A stretch of DNA of 64,000 bases from Eopsaltria australis (Eukaryota; Chordata; Aves; Passeriformes; Petroicidae). How positions within the stretch are numbered: the first letter of the stretch is position 1; every line of letters starts with the position of its first letter. Shown here one piece after another: positions 25,690 through 40,214 of the stretch. Location: NCBI GenBank assembly GCA_034509425.1, contig JAVTVJ010000545.1, positions 124,001 through 188,000 of the forward strand, given 5' to 3'. Both the position numbers and the translations under genes were made by a program. The notes below the pieces were generated by a model. That model searched no databases and had not been told where the DNA came from. It saw only the letters and a list, made by a program, of their open reading frames with translations.

Positions 25690-28600
25690 CTGTTAAAGAA
25701 AAAAGTTATTTTTTCAAATTAATACAATAGTCTAACAGCTGACCCTCTTCAAAATCAGTATAAATAAATTTCAAAGCTAATACTGTATGGCATGTGACAT
25801 ATTGTGTAATTAATACACGTAATAGGTTATACAAGGCCAGCAGGGTAAAGCATGTTACCTTTTTAGATTCATGTTTATATCAGCACCTTGAATTAGCACT
25901 GCAAACACTGCACTCACACATTTTTTATATGGCTCAAGTAATGAAAGCTATTCCTAGATACCTCTGAGCATGTTTAAATTAAAAAACATATAACATAGTT
26001 TAACACTCAACAATTTTATTCCTCTTCTATAAATAAAGTATGCCATTTTAATTGTGGCTTTCTACAGCGCACTTAGGAACAAATGTCAAGTTAATCTTTC
26101 AGAACTTCAGGAATGTAATTGAGGCACATGGATCATACCCAAAAATCTGAGATTAGTGTTACACCAACAATGACATTATTAGGAACGAGATTGAGAAGTT
26201 CAAGCCCTGGCTTGCATGACTCTATTCATTCCAGAGATACACACAAAACTGACTCTTGATTTTACTTTTCTCCAAATATTGACTCTCCACTGTGCTAATG
26301 AAAAACTGCAGATTTCATTTCATTAAAGATGATTCATGAGGGGCATACAGGGAGACAAAGTGAAGCACTGCTTGAAGTGTTTGCTGGATTGGGTCCATCA
26401 TGTTGAGGGCTGCAGTGTTAAACATGTTAGCATGTACCAAAATCCAATCCAGTTCAGAAGTGTCACAGAAGTTCCTCTACGGCAATCTAGCACTTTTCCT
26501 CCACAAGCATCTCCATATATCTTGTTTATTTTTCACAAGAAACACCCTTCTACTCTACTCAACCACTAGAAGTTAGGGACATTTATCAAGACCTTGAAGT
26601 TTCTTTAATGAAAATGTGATCTTATACCAAAAGGAGATTGTAATAAAAACTTGAATGCAAAGAAACCAAACAAAAATACAGGAGAAACCAGCCTTTACTA
26701 CACTTTCAAAGACAATCTGGTTTGAAATTAGGTCCAATGAAAAACAGAATAAACCACCACATTTTTAACTAAAAAAATCCATGCATTATTAGCAGATTTG
26801 TTTAATGAATACCAGTCCATTTCCATTTACCACTACAGAAAGGAAGATGTCAACACCTTTTTTAATAACTGAAACTTATCTTCTGTGCAAGTTTTAACTT
26901 CACTAACACAAAACAGGAAATAAACATTATTTTTCCAAGTTACTGGTCAGTGGCTGAAAACTAAGGAAGTCAAACCAGCCTCAGACTATCTGAAGGCTTC
27001 TTGAAGGAAATGCCTTTCCCAGCGGTATTTTTGAAACTTCTTGTCAAGTCTCTGGGAAGTTTTTTATTCCCATGGATTGTAGCAATGCAAACATTCTGGA
27101 GGAGCCCTATCAAAGCAAACTTGCTTCAGAATGTCCTTTGTTTCAACATGTTCAGTAAAAAAAGCCTCCAGCACCATTATCCCACCAGCTAACAACAAGT
27201 GAAGAGCATTTGAATAGTTGAAATCCAGGTAAAAATGGAAATTTGGAAATGCCGCATTACAGACCAGGTAATTACAGGCCATTAAACAGATGTAAAGTTA
27301 TATCAGTTTAATTTGGAACTCATTTCCAGGTGAAATTAAGACTAAAATTTTACATGTGATGTTCCCACTCAGAAATCAGGTGACTTGTATTTTTTAGAAG
27401 TCAAAGTTTTCAAGTATCACATTCAGGTGTAAAAGTATAATACTATCACAGCATTCAAATACAGACACACATCTAACACCCCTCTTTCCTCAGGGACAAA
27501 GCTTTTTTATTTCTCTTGAAAAACAAGATTAGGTACTTAGAGGTTTTTCTGTTTTACAAGTAAAATCACTAATTTTTAAGGCTGCTGTTAGTATTATACT
27601 ATTAGCATAAACACTCAAAGCTCAAAACTGACCAGAAATCTACAGTTCTTTTGTAATAAAAATTTGTTATGATTGAAGCAAACGCAATTGCAACAGAATT
27701 TGACATGACTTGATTTAGTATTGATTTTAAATGTAAGGACTAAAATTTGTTCAAAGTCAGAAAAGCACAGTTAAAGTCCATTTAATATTGAATTTAATTA
27801 ATGTGTTGTGCTGTGTATTTTGTTGTGACAGAGCAGTGCACCAAGACCCCCAGGTCATTCAATTGAAACCAGACTGATACAAGAGTTCTCAGTCACTGTA
27901 ATTACTGTTACAATAAAAGACTTTTTCCTGAAGAATCTAAACTTACAAAACAAAAGTACACTCAATGTCAAAGCCCACCCAGTTTTTATGAACTGGTAAA
28001 GCTAAAAATTTGTTTTCTCTTCTTAAGTCATATGCTGTTATCCCCAAATGCACAGCATGGCATAAACTGCAATCCCCCTGCCCACCTGAAAGTGAGAACC
28101 ACAAGTTTATGAATCAACAGTGGTTTAAGGAAATTCCTAGAAATTGCCAAGAAATATTACACCTGGAGAGGAGCTGTTTCAAGAACATTCAGACACCTCA
28201 CATGCACTTAAAATATAGTTGAAGAGTTAAGTCCAGAGTTCTACCTCAGTAACATTCCTCAGCTGAGCCTGCTGTATAAATTCCTTAAGAGATCAATACA
28301 CTGCTAATTGTATTTCCTAAATACTTTAGCTTAGAAAAGTTATTTGAATTAGGTATTTGAAGGACTTGGTTGCAATGATGTGATTAATGCTAAATATGCT
28401 CATAAAATGGGACTACTTTGAGCTAATGAAAAACATTAAAAGACCATTCTCTTCTTTCTCTAGTAGATACTGAACTTACGTCGCTAAAGTAATAATTAAA
28501 AGAAACACATTAATTACTCTGAAAATCAGTTTTCCTACCCCAAATATCTACACACTTTATTGACCATTTTAAGCAAAAACCCTTTATTCTTTTACCTGCA

Positions 28601-30230
28601 TTGTTTAAACAACTTTCTTCTTGCTTGAAAAAGCTACTGAAACCTGTTAAGAGGTTGCAAATCAGCTCTCAGCAAAATGGATCACAATTTTCCCCACTTG
28701 TTTTACTTTATTAACAAACAGTCATAGCCCATTGCCACAGCAGTAGACAGTAAGACTAAATATTTTTTTCCCTGTTATGGCCTAATGTTAATCAAACTGA
28801 TTCAAGACTTTCTGCCTGTTCACTGCTGTTGTAAAAGTTTTGAATGAACCAAGTCCAGTCCACTGATTACATTTTATCTCAGATTTTACTTTTTTATTTC
28901 TTTGCACTTGAAATCTATGATTAATGGGAAATACAGCTAAGTATTAGAATTGTACCCATATCTGTACAGCTCCTGCAGTATCATTCACATACATCAAGCT
29001 TTAGATAATTAGGGAAAAATCATGCCAGATCACACAGGAAATCCAATCAGATTTTCAAGGTCAAACAGATAGGAAGATTTGCCTTTTCTTAATCCTTAGA
29101 TTACATTCTGCACTGCTTAGCTATACGAAGCAATGCCATTTCCTAGATCACAAAGAGTAAATAAACATGTGATTAAAGCTTCTCATAATGCTAGAGATTA
29201 AAATCTCATGTTCTCAGACCAAGGATGCAGCTAATGCAACAGGAATTTAACCGCATGCAGTAATAACTGCATGGATTTTTTTCTTTACATTTAATCATAG
29301 AGATCTAAGCAATGATTAGTCCTTGGTTAATTCACCAAATAACAGTGGTAGATACACCAGATAATGATGGAGAAGAATTGTTTCACATTATTCTTCAGTT
29401 AGAATTAATCTTCCTGGGGCAGAACTACAATCCAGGATTCCAGCTCCCTCAGCTAAGTCAATATAAATACTTGTGTTTAATGCTGAGCAAAGTGATGCAA
29501 ATAGTTGTCTGTAGTAAATCAATATAATAAATACAAGATCAAATGTCAACCTCAAAGTAAACAGAAATGTTTACTGTATTTGTCCTTAAGGCAATATTTC
29601 CTTTACACAAGATCAGGAGAAACAGAAACCAGGTCAATTTGCCTGCAAATCCTTAAGAAACTTTCTCCTGTATTTTCTTAGACTCAGGTGTCTTATCAAA
29701 CACCCCGTTATATCCAAATCATTTCATACTAACTTCTTTCTACTTGGGATGAAAGAACAAGTAAAAAATGTAAGGTTCATTCCAGGATATCCACATAATC
29801 GTGGCTTCCAAGAACAGGGCATTGATGGAACTGCACTGTAATTGCACTAGAAGTAGTTTCCACATTCATTTTGAAAGTGAAAATAACCTTAAGAATTACA
29901 TCATCCTTTAAAAAGAATCCAAAATCAAGGGGTTTTGAAAATTACTAACATACAATAGAAGCAATATATTTTGGTTTATTTGGGCTATTTTACTGCCTTA
30001 TATCTAAGAAAAGTAAACATCAAAATTTAGACTGACTCAATCAAGCATGTTATACAACTACTGAAGCATAGCCCAACAGCAATAATATTTCTCAGTGCAT
30101 TCTCAAGACTTCACAGCTGACTTTGAGAAATCACACCCTCCTCAATTCAGAAAGCTCTTAAGTCAAGCTGAAGGCTAAGTATCTTTACATACTTCCCCTG
30201 TCCTTTTGGTTCTTGAAAATTCACTGCTTT

Positions 30231-30290
30231 AGACCATTGGAGACAGAACACTGAGCTGGATGGCCATCTCCTCTGGCAGCATGATTCCTT
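30231..30290 (+). mobile_element. Possible ancient CR1/L3-type 3' end
   Basis: CATTGGAGACAGAACACTGA followed by GCTGGATGGCC and CTGGCAGCATGATTCC resembles the old sauropsid LINE 3' end that normally reads as a tract around CTGGATGGACC with GGTCTGACCCAG. It is only about 60 bp and diverged. Confidence 0.4.
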
Positions 30291-33200
30291 TTTGGTTTCA
30301 CATCAGAAAAAAAAAAAAATCAAAGTGATGGTACTATAAAAAACAGACCTTGATTTATTAGTTTGCATTTCATGAAGACCCCCTTTAAGGAACACATTTA
30401 AGCTTTCATAAGAGACAAACTTCCAGAGGGAAAAGGGGCACTTCAAGTCAGTTGTAGTAGAATTTCAGAAAAAATAAAAAGCTTTTCCTTAATGTACAAA
30501 AAACTGACAATATCAGCACTCTATACTGTTTATTTGGAAGTTTTCACTGTGGCAAAACCCATACTTTATCTCAGGAGACACATTTTAAGAAAAGATATTC
30601 TTTAAAAAATATTACACCTTTCCCAATGAAGACAAGTCTGCTGTGCCCAATGCTGACTAATCACCCACAGTCTTTCCAGGAGTTCTGTAAATCCAGAGTA
30701 CAGTAACTCCGGATGGTGAACACAATTACAATACTAAGTTTGAATAAATTGATGAGATCTTAATTGCATTATCGTTGTGGTAAAATGGTCTTGATTGTGC
30801 TGCAGATTACATATCTTGTACCCTGGACTCCTTTATTCCCTGCCCTGCTAGGGGATGATTAAAAGTTCTTTGAATCAGCACCTCTCCAACCAATATTTCT
30901 CATCTTTTGAGCTGAAAACAGTACTGCACAGCATGAAACTGAACTAGAATCACCACACTAAGGCTTTAATACATTTCAAAAGGTTTGCTAAAATAAACCC
31001 CACCGATTTCCTTACAACAGCCTCTAAGAGACCTACTGCTCACTCCCTGTCCTCTTGATCAGCATGAATCTGGACAACCCTCCTAATTTTTGCACTAAAC
31101 AGAAGAGGCAGCCTTAGCCTCCTTCCTTTGAGTATCTTAAAATATGCCTAGCATAGTCTAGTTTGCTTCAAAGCACTTTCTCTGCGTAGACATTCACAAA
31201 AAAATGCAGAATTTTCTGATTTCAACTGTATATAGCATCCCAATTCCCAAGAAAAACACACAATTAGGTTCAGCAGCTAAATATTTTCTGGTATGAGTAA
31301 ATGCTTAGACAAATATCCCTTTTTCCTCCCTCCAAGATATTTCCAGAGTGAATACTAATTAGTGTATCTTCACAAAGAAAAAAAAAAAAAAAAGGGAAAA
31401 TTAGAGAACTAAAGTAATCAAGCAAACAAAAATAGCCTCAAAATATTTCAAAGAGGGAAACTAAATATATATGGAATGGTAACATTTAGACTCAGCCTGA
31501 ATAGGTTTAAAACACAAATAAAAAATGCAACAATTTTCAATTTTTAATGCTGCTGCTCTATTACTGCACCCACCCCCATTCCTTTAAGAGCCGCAGAAAA
31601 CTTCACCTGCTCTCCACAGCCAATGTTATAATCCTTTTAAAAAAATCTTTCTAAAAACACAAGTTTGGCATCCATAATAGGTCCTACTTCTGAACTGGCA
31701 TAGAAAGTAATGCATTAATGGCATGAATTCTGCATAAAAAACCATACTAATTTGTTTCAACTAATGCACATTATTACAAGAGTTGAATTCTGCATAACTG
31801 TCTTTCATATGCCACCTTAATTTTGTAAAAGCAACTGACAATGAATCTAATTTCAATTTACAATAAAATAAGCAGTTCATGCTAGAATGATGTCTACAGC
31901 ATTCAGAATCCTCAAATTAATAATAATACCCCTGCTGAAGGACTCAAACCAATCTTTATTTAAATTGCATTCACAGGCATTATAAGTTCTATTTTACAGT
32001 CTAAGTACTACTATCTGCACTGATCTGAAAATACATTTCCGTTACCAATATGACAAATATTTTGAATGGGCTTTTTTATTTAAGCAATTCAAAACTAATT
32101 GAACACCTATTACCTTCACATCAAAAATGACTCCACTAAAATCTGTTTAGACTGATTAATATTAGCAGTGAGGTAGGAAGTACCACAGTAGGAACTGTCA
32201 AAATCATGTATAAGGTATTAATAGATGTTTAATTAGTCTTGCTCAGGAAGAAAGCAAGATGTAAGCATAGACTTCAGTCCCACATCCTCAACCTACTCCA
32301 CTGAAAATTATTTATCTCATTGTGAAGGTAACTTACAACAAAATGCTAAAATCAGCATTTGATTTACCTATTGCTTACATCTTTCTTTAAGCATGAATAT
32401 TTTTAAATTAGCAAGGTCAGGCATCCACTAAATACAGAAAGTCAACTTGTTTATTCTATAATTTAAAAATAAAATCCAATATACAGAGCATCCTGGTTAC
32501 CAGGACTCAGGCAAAATGAAGTTAATATTCTGTATCAAGAGTCCTTACAAGCAGCTGTTCCATCTTTTTCATTTACGCATATGAATACAGCCAGGTAGCT
32601 CTTACACAAGATTTCACTTGACATTCTGGTGAGACATCAGGAAGGGTCTATAATCTTTCTTACTTATGTACAGGGCACTGCAGAGGACTACAAACTTTCT
32701 GTGATTCCTTTGACAATTTTCACAAGAAAATGCTTAAGTCAGATCTCAACTGAAAAATGGATACAACCTGCAGTTCTCAATATGAAAATATCCCATTTTA
32801 AACTACTGCCAAGGTGAAGCAGTAGCCATAGCACATCCAGTTGTTGACCCTTAAAACAGACAGACTTGAGCACTACTAAGACCACACTTTAAGGCACTGG
32901 CAAAGTCTGCAGTCTAAAAATCTGCCAGCAGATTCAAACAAACCATATTTAATATTGGAAGATAGCTATGCTAACAAAACACATCCCTGTGTTTTGTATA
33001 ATTGATAGTTACACAAATAAGTGTACAGCTGTTTACTTAGCATTATGCAAGATTTATGTAGCCATCAGCAAGACAAAGTAGTGTTATCTTCTACTTCTCT
33101 AAAAATCATTTTTAGGCAACTGGAGCTGTGCCAGCACCCTCCACCCCAATGGCAGAAGGCCAGGGCAGAGCCTCACATTCTGGCAATCTTTAATTCAGTA

Positions 33201-33295
33201 ATGTGTCATATCCCACTGACAAATACCAGTAAAACACAACTCACAGTTTACTTGAAATCATCACTAAAGCAGAAGTTTCACATCCACAAATACTG

Positions 33296-34165
33296 AGGGG
33301 GCTGGCTGATGTCACCAACAGGCCACCTTTTGTAAGATCATGGTCATCAGGGAACATCACTGATGACTGAGGCAAAGTAAGTATCAGTGATCTTCAAGAG
33401 CAGGGAGGAGGATCTGGGGCACCACAGGATGCAAAGCTCACCTTGATCTCATGGAAGGTGATATAGTCATCAGCTCTTGAAAACCATTTCCAGGCATAGA
33501 AGGACAAGATGAGAGCACTTTGCACAAATTTGTGGCAGGGAAGTCACATGAACGCCATGAACAATACGAGATTAGACAAGAGCTGATGTGCCCACCCCAT
33601 CTGCAGTGGGGCTTTTGATAGCCCACACCCCATCCTCATGTGGACTGATGAGGCACAGGATAGAGACATAGACCACAAGGAGGACTGAAAACTGACCTGC
33701 CTGGCTCAAGGGAAGCAGTGGCATCACAACCAGGCCAGCCAGGGGCCAGACATCAGTGGTGAGCTCTGAGGGTCAATGATGTTTAACACCTTCATCACTG
33801 ACCTGGCTCATGGCACAGAGTGCAGTTTCAGCAGCTTTACACTGACAACAGAAAACTGGGAGCCATTCAAACACCAGAGGGTTGTGATGACACTCACAAG
33901 TACCTCAAAGAGGTGGAGGAATGGGCTAACAGCTGTCCCGTGCAGTTCAAAGGAAGTGCAAAGTCCTGTGCCTGTGAAGGAATAACCCCATGCAAGAGAA
34001 TGGCCTGGAAACCAAACAGCCAGAGAGAGCAGCTTTGCAGAAGAGGGCCTGAAACCCAAAAAAGCTGAACAGCAGCCAGGAAGGTGCTCTTGCAAAGGCC
34101 ACCAGCACCTGGGCTGCACCAGAACAGCACTGCCAGCCCTGTGGAAGTGGTGATCCATCCTCTCG
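33296..34165 (+). mobile_element. CR1 LINE RT-domain fragment
   Basis: About 870 bp of CR1 ORF2 lie in sense orientation. GGGCTGGCTGATGTCACC is followed by ATGATTTAAC-type RT motifs: TTCATCACTGACCTGGCTCA, GGCACAGAGTGCAGTTTCAG and GGAAGTGCAAAGTCCTG. The residues that should carry the FADD active site read FTLTT, so the RT is inactive. The copy stops before the ORF2 end and has no 3' UTR, so it too is an internal remnant. The overlapping open frames at 33776-34184 are fragments or antisense shadows of it. Confidence 0.87.
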
Positions 34166-35306
34166 TGCAAGTTTTAGCAAGCATCTTTATCTCTGCTGCT
34201 TTGCTGAAGAGTTTTGAAATAATTTTTTGAAGGAAAGATTGGTTCCATCTTTGGTACTTTTAAAAAAAATACTAGTTCTAATAAATTCTTCCCCCAGCCC
34301 AAGATTTATTTCTTATGAAACACTGGAACATAGAAAGCCATGATTTGTTATCTGAAAGCACAGCACAAATTAAGGCTATTCATTCATCATAGGAATGAAT
34401 GCTAAAACAGTCCAGAGAAACAGTCCTGGACAGACCCAGGGTACAGCAGTTTTCCATCGCCACTGACCCACCATTACCTGACTCTGTATGGCTGAAAACA
34501 CACAGCAGGCAGCTCTTCCCACTGCTTCCCAGAATGCCACATTGTCCAAAATGCATTTTCTGTCCAATTATAACTTGTCATTGTCCATATTTCACACAGT
34601 TAGAGAAAGGAACAGAGATAAAGCTATTGCAAGTATCTATAATGTTTCTAAATTCTTATACTTAATTCAGTGAAATTCAGAGTTAGCAGCAGACACTGCT
34701 ATGGCTTAAACTCATGTCCACTGATTCTACATGACCTCTTTCAACAAGTATAACCTCAATCTTGCTACAGAATTGATAAAAAAATCTATATATTCCGTGG
34801 CATTGCACTGATCAAGTGAATGCAATCACTGCCTAGAGCCTCTAAAAGATGAGCCATTGAAAATGGTATACACTGGAGTAACCTTCATGTATAATCTCTT
34901 GTTTCAACCTACTGTTCATCACATTCTCATCTTGCTGATTTTAACACAAACTTCCTGGTCCTTTGACGTCAATTGCTCAGAATCCTAAGACTTCCATGCC
35001 TGCAATTTTGTTTACTAAGCACAAACTACTGATGTGCAAGTAAGCTGTGAAAAGATAAAGTTGTACAGAAAGAACACAAAACCACAGGTGGGTGTCATGA
35101 GTCATAACATGGATGGGCAGTATATTAATCTGTAAAACAAAATCCACGGATTTCAAAAATGCTTTCAAAATATTTATAAAAAGGTAGCAACCTAAAGCAT
35201 CCTAAAGCATTTGTGCAATCTGATCCATAGATGTTGGAAACAAACCTATGGACACTAAGTTGGCACATGTAAAAGAAAAGAGAATAATTCCAGCACAACA
35301 TTCTGG

Positions 35307-35334
35307 ATTAGGTTAACACAATTAGGTTAACACC
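35307..35334. repeat. 14-bp tandem duplication
   Basis: ATTAGGTTAACACA at 35307-35320 is followed directly by ATTAGGTTAACACC at 35321-35334. It lies just to the left of a CR1 fragment. Confidence 0.85.
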
Positions 35335-35349
35335 CTAATCCTCTAACCT

Positions 35350-35470
35350 CAAAGTCAGGCTGGATGGGCTTTGAGCAAGCTGGTCCTGTGGAAGGTGTCT
35401 CTGCCCATGGCAGGGGGGATCAAGACTAGGTGACCTTTAAGGTTCTTCCAACACAAACAACTTCATGATC
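35350..35470 (+). mobile_element. CR1 LINE 3' tail fragment
   Basis: A sense CR1 end with GGCTGGATGGGCTTTGAGCA, TGCCCATGGCAGGGGGG and GGTGACCTTTAAGGTTCTTC, ending near CTTCATGATC. It is about 120 bp long and heavily truncated. Confidence 0.85.
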
Positions 35471-38400
35471 CCTTCAGAATGCCATCACTCCCACTGCCAG
35501 CAAGTAAGAGGCAAAGCACCATTTTTGACAGAATTATTGTAGGCAGTACTTTTATTTTTTGTCACCCATTACAGTCCTGGGCTGCAGTAACGTAACTTAG
35601 CAGGAAAAATATACAAAGGCAGCTTGTACATCTACTGTCCTATGGGAAACCGCAGCTTAAAGAAATTTGTGTGGTAATTTTATGTATGAGCTTCAACATA
35701 AATTGGATGTTAAAAACTTCTAGCATCCAAGTAAAAAATTAACTAACAGAGGGATAACATTAATTACAATCCCTTCCATGTGCTCAGTAGCAGGCAAATC
35801 CAAATTATTTTCTGTGTATGAAGACACACATTATACAGAATTAATGCATATTGTTACCACACTCAATTTTTTTCCAAATACTATACTATTGAACTTATTC
35901 TCATGAAATTAACTGAACCATTTCACAGAACTGTAGAACAAGATCAGACTCCCCTAGAAGTGTTATAAAACTTGAAATCCCATCTTGTGGACTCGTTACA
36001 GCTGCAACTCATAAGAAAAGGACCAAACATCTTTCAACAGATCAGTTTCTGCAGGAAAGCAGCTACATCTACAGCTGCAATAAATCTCTGCTCCGCAGGA
36101 CCACGTGCCCGTCCATGTAGCACCTTCCCTGAGGAAGGTAATCTTCCAACTTTCATGACATCGCTCGAAGAAAGATTTTTTTTCCTTAAATTAGTATTTC
36201 TAGCATTCACCTAATACAACATTACTCATCTCTCCAAATGTAAGAAAAAAAAATTAAACAGACCACGTTTTATATCTGCCAACTTATGCCAGTAAGCTTT
36301 TGCTGAAACACACCTCACAAAGCTAAGATATATTACAGTTTTAGTAGCATTTATGGTATGGGTTTACTTGCCATAAGAAACAGCTCTGATTCAAAATCCT
36401 TGTCTAAAGAAAATATCTTCATGTTTACCTTAAACAGAACTAAGTGGTTCCTTCTGAGTTAGTTGTATTTTGAGTTAGTAAATTTGTTTACAAAAAGCAT
36501 CTTTCTTCAGTAAAAAGTATTTTTAAAGGTTCAAGTTTCTTTCCAAAAGACATGGTTATGGTATTGTTGTAGGAAGCAGGAAAACTGCATGTTCTGTGCA
36601 ACTACTGAGCAGTCAAGACATTGCAAATTCATTTGTCTTACTGATTTGAGGACAGTTTGAAATCAAATGCTCATATAGAAATTGAAAATGGGATCCCTGA
36701 GTTTTAGTGCAGCCACATTACGTCATGTAGTTATTTGATAAATTAACTTTAGACATGTCACTGTTTCAGTTTTAATCCAGCTAACTTCAAAATGCCAACT
36801 TTCACCAAACAACTTTTTCCCAGTGATGATTATGTATGTATTATAAACTTTCTTAGGGGAGTAATTCCTAGCAGATTTCAGTACATTTCTACAGATTACA
36901 CACTGAAAATCAACTACTACAAAGTGTCACAGGCACAAGACAGCTGACACCTTTAAGTGCAGTGGAACAATTCACAGCCAGGAAAGTTCACCTACATTCA
37001 AGGTGAAACAGCAAAAACAAAACTGGTCATATTTTTAACAGTAGTGCTGGGAACATGCAGAAGCTGCTTCTAACCAGACACCTGCCCTGCCTGTCCCCCA
37101 CCTGCCTTCACAGCCCCATATATTCAAGTTTCTGCTCCTTCATCACTTCTGTCTGCCAAGAAACAATAAGAAAAGTGCCAACGCAAACTACCTGAGGTGC
37201 CATTACTTCTTGATTCAGTGATGCTTAAATTGCTTTTATATGGGAAAGAAAATGTTGATGCTCCATTTTCTAAAAGTACAGAATGAAGTTATCTTCTAGA
37301 CATGGCAGAGGACAAAGGGAATGCATTTTAAAAGATACAGCTGCTTAAGAAATTTAGAGTCTGGGTACCTAAAAGATGAAGGACAGCTGAGACAGCAGTA
37401 ACCAATTAATAGGGTAGATTTTTCTATTGCTCCTTGCTAAAGGGTCACATGCTACTAAGTTTTAAATATCACTTCCCTGTCAGGATTCATTGACCTCAGA
37501 GCAAGTGCAGGAATGACATGTCCAGTTACACACAGAAAAACTTCCTGAAAAGGCCGAAATGTGTTATTTTGCATACACCCAAGAAATAAAGGTGCTTCAC
37601 TGAACTGAAAAATCTGACAGTCCACTAATAAATCTAAAAGGAATATTTAACCACAGGGAATGTAAGCTTTTTCTCATGCCAACAGGAGAAACACACTCAC
37701 AAAAATCCCTCTACCAAATTTGACATGTGGGTTTAAAGACTCAATCATCAGCGTGTCACAGAGCCAGAAAATACCAGAAATGCTACAATGAATCTTCATT
37801 GATCATAAATGGAACTACATGCCCAGAATCCCTCTTTTTGCAGAATCCCTTTCTAAAGCAAGACACAACTAATTTAATAAGTAACTACACATACTTGCTA
37901 TAACTGTAACTTAAATATGAACATAACACTAAATTATCAGAAAGAGCTGGGAATGAGGAAAAGCTTTTTCACTAAATTCATACAGCTTTTATTTTACCCT
38001 TGCATAACTCTCTACTGGCAAGACCCCTTGACAAGAAGCATGAGATGAACTATGTAGCTGTCCAGGAGTATCTATTCTGTTTAATCTATTTTTCTGAAGG
38101 GGCCATCTGCTCTTATTTCTTCATTTTGTGGCTTAGCTTGAAATTGCAATCACTATTCTGCTAGGATCTCAACTAGGTACATGTAAAATTTCTCCCATGT
38201 CAGGATGGCTGTCTTGAGGATGAAATACTATAAGGGGAAAAGGTGTCATTACAAAAAGTTTATTGACTATAATTGATACAGCTCAAACAGCTAATTAGTC
38301 ATCAATAAAATGAAAGAAAAATATTGCTAACATTTGTTTTATTACAGCACAGCTTGACATTCATTACTAACAGTATGCACAGCCATGTTTAAGGTACCAA

Positions 38401-39532
38401 ACCTAAACAAAGGAATTACGTTTGCTCTCTGCATTCCCTCCACTCAGCTCTTTTCTGATGACTCTGCAGAAAAGCTTCAAATCTCAGCTTTGATAACAGT
38501 AATGAAACCTTTCCAAATGAGAAGCCAAAAAATACCTCATACAGATGCTGACAAGACATATCTATGTAATTAGCATCATTTGCACAGACTTAGAAAGAAT
38601 GAATAGTTACTGCTAAAAAAAATTACTGAAATACAAGCTACAGGGTTGAGCCCTAGCCAGTTGCTACTCCAGTGCAATAATATGAAGTTAAGCAAAATAT
38701 TCTGAAACAACTGTGAAGAATTAAGCCTACACTTTTACCTTATATTTTATCCAAGTAAGAAGGAAAGGTACTTTTGATTCAATTATTTCCTATCCATTTC
38801 ACAGCTTTCCCCAGAAAAATGACCAAGCAGGAGGCAACCTTCAACTTTAGCTATCGCCTAGAGTAACTAAATAAATATTCAGCATCAGCCTCATGCAAGG
38901 CACCATAGCAAGCAGCCTCCTAGCCCAGGCAGTCATTGGAAGCTTTGGTCATTGCTTTAAACACATGAACAGGAATAAGGGATAGGTGCCTTCAGGACCT
39001 ACAACCTATTCAGTGGCAGAAAATACATTATGTTAGCACAATGCTGAGCACACCACTGAAGTCTAAAGAAACTATGATCTACCAGTTAAGAAAGCAAATC
39101 ACATCCATTGTCCACTGTCAGGGCATTAATCTAAAGGATAATTTGCCTAGAGTTCTTTATAGAGCTGATCCCACAGCCAGCTACTTGCCACTTATGTGGT
39201 AATGAAATACAGATCAGCATTTTTAATTAACCTTATATTGAACTACATGAACTATTACTTAGGGTTCCAAACAAGGCCCATTATTTCAGGTCTGCAAACT
39301 ATATAAGCCATCTATAAATAAATAATTTATAAATGCCATTATGGTAATTTCCCTGTACTCTCCATTTAATCAGCTGATAATAAAGGAATATTCTAAGTCT
39401 GGGAAAGTTTCTTTTAAAATTTTATTCAACACTTATCAAATTGGACTGACAGCAGCCTTACTAGCTCAAGTATACATGAAGAAAACACCACAGGCCAAAC
39501 CTATTTCAGGTCATGGAAGAGTGTGGAGTACT

Positions 39533-39759
39533 AGTGGCATTGAAGATCATCTAGTTCCATACTCCCTACCATGGGCAGGGACACCTTCCCCTAGACCAGG
39601 TTGCTCAGAGCTCCATCCAACCTGACCTTGAACACTACAAAGGATGGGGCATCCACAGCTTCTCTGGGCAACCTGTGCCAGGGCCTCAGCACAGTCACCA
39701 ATAATTTCTTCCTAATACCTAATCTAAGTTTCTCCTCTTTTAGTTTAAAATCATCCCCC
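39533..39759 (-). mobile_element. CR1 LINE 3' fragment abutting an LTR
   Basis: An antisense CR1 3' end is recognisable from TACCATGGGCAGGGACACC, CTAGACCAGGTTGCTCAGAG and GGGGCATCCACAGCTTCTCT. It covers about 225 bp. The point at which CR1 similarity stops is immediately followed by the truncated LTR at 39761. Confidence 0.88.
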
Positions 39760-39760
39760 G

Positions 39761-40104
39761 TGTATGATATGGTGTCATCCTCTACATATAAAGTGAGGGG
39801 CAGAAGGAAGAGGTGGACATTCTGATGGGGGGAAGAAGGAAGGGGGAGGATGTTTGAAGTGGAGGCGTTTGTCTCCCAGAGCCACAGTCAGGCATGATGG
39901 AATCCTGCCTTCCTGGAGATGGCTAAACACGTGCCTGCTCATGGGAAGCGGTGAAGGGATCGTTTTCCTTTGCTTGTGTGCGCAGCTTCTACCTTGCTTA
40001 TCAAAGTGTCCGATCTTAACCCAGAGTTTTGTATTTTTTACCCTTCTGATTCCCTGCCCCATCCCCTGCGGGGGCTGAGCTGCGGGCTGGGGTTACAGCA
40101 GGAC
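39761..40104 (+). mobile_element. Truncated solo LTR (avian ERVL-like family)
   Basis: This is the 3' part of the avian endogenous-retrovirus LTR family whose full copies begin TGTGCTGGTTTTGGCTGGGA and end in a GGTTAAACCACGACA-like tract. Visible pieces in order are a GATATGGTGTCATCC block, ACATATAAAGTG (the LTR TATA region), TTCCTGGAGATGGCTAAACA and CCTTCTGATTCCCTGCCCCA. It ends at GGACA. The first part of the LTR is missing where CR1 similarity begins. No internal viral genes are present. Naming it ERVL is inferred from memory of the family. Confidence 0.8.
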
Positions 40105-40214
40105 AGGGACACACCTGCGCCTTGAGCTGCAGAACAGACAGAAAACAGCTGGCTGCGAGAGCTGCTGTCACAGGCGAACACCGATGGCACCCGCGTGCAG
40201 CCACGCGGCCCCGA

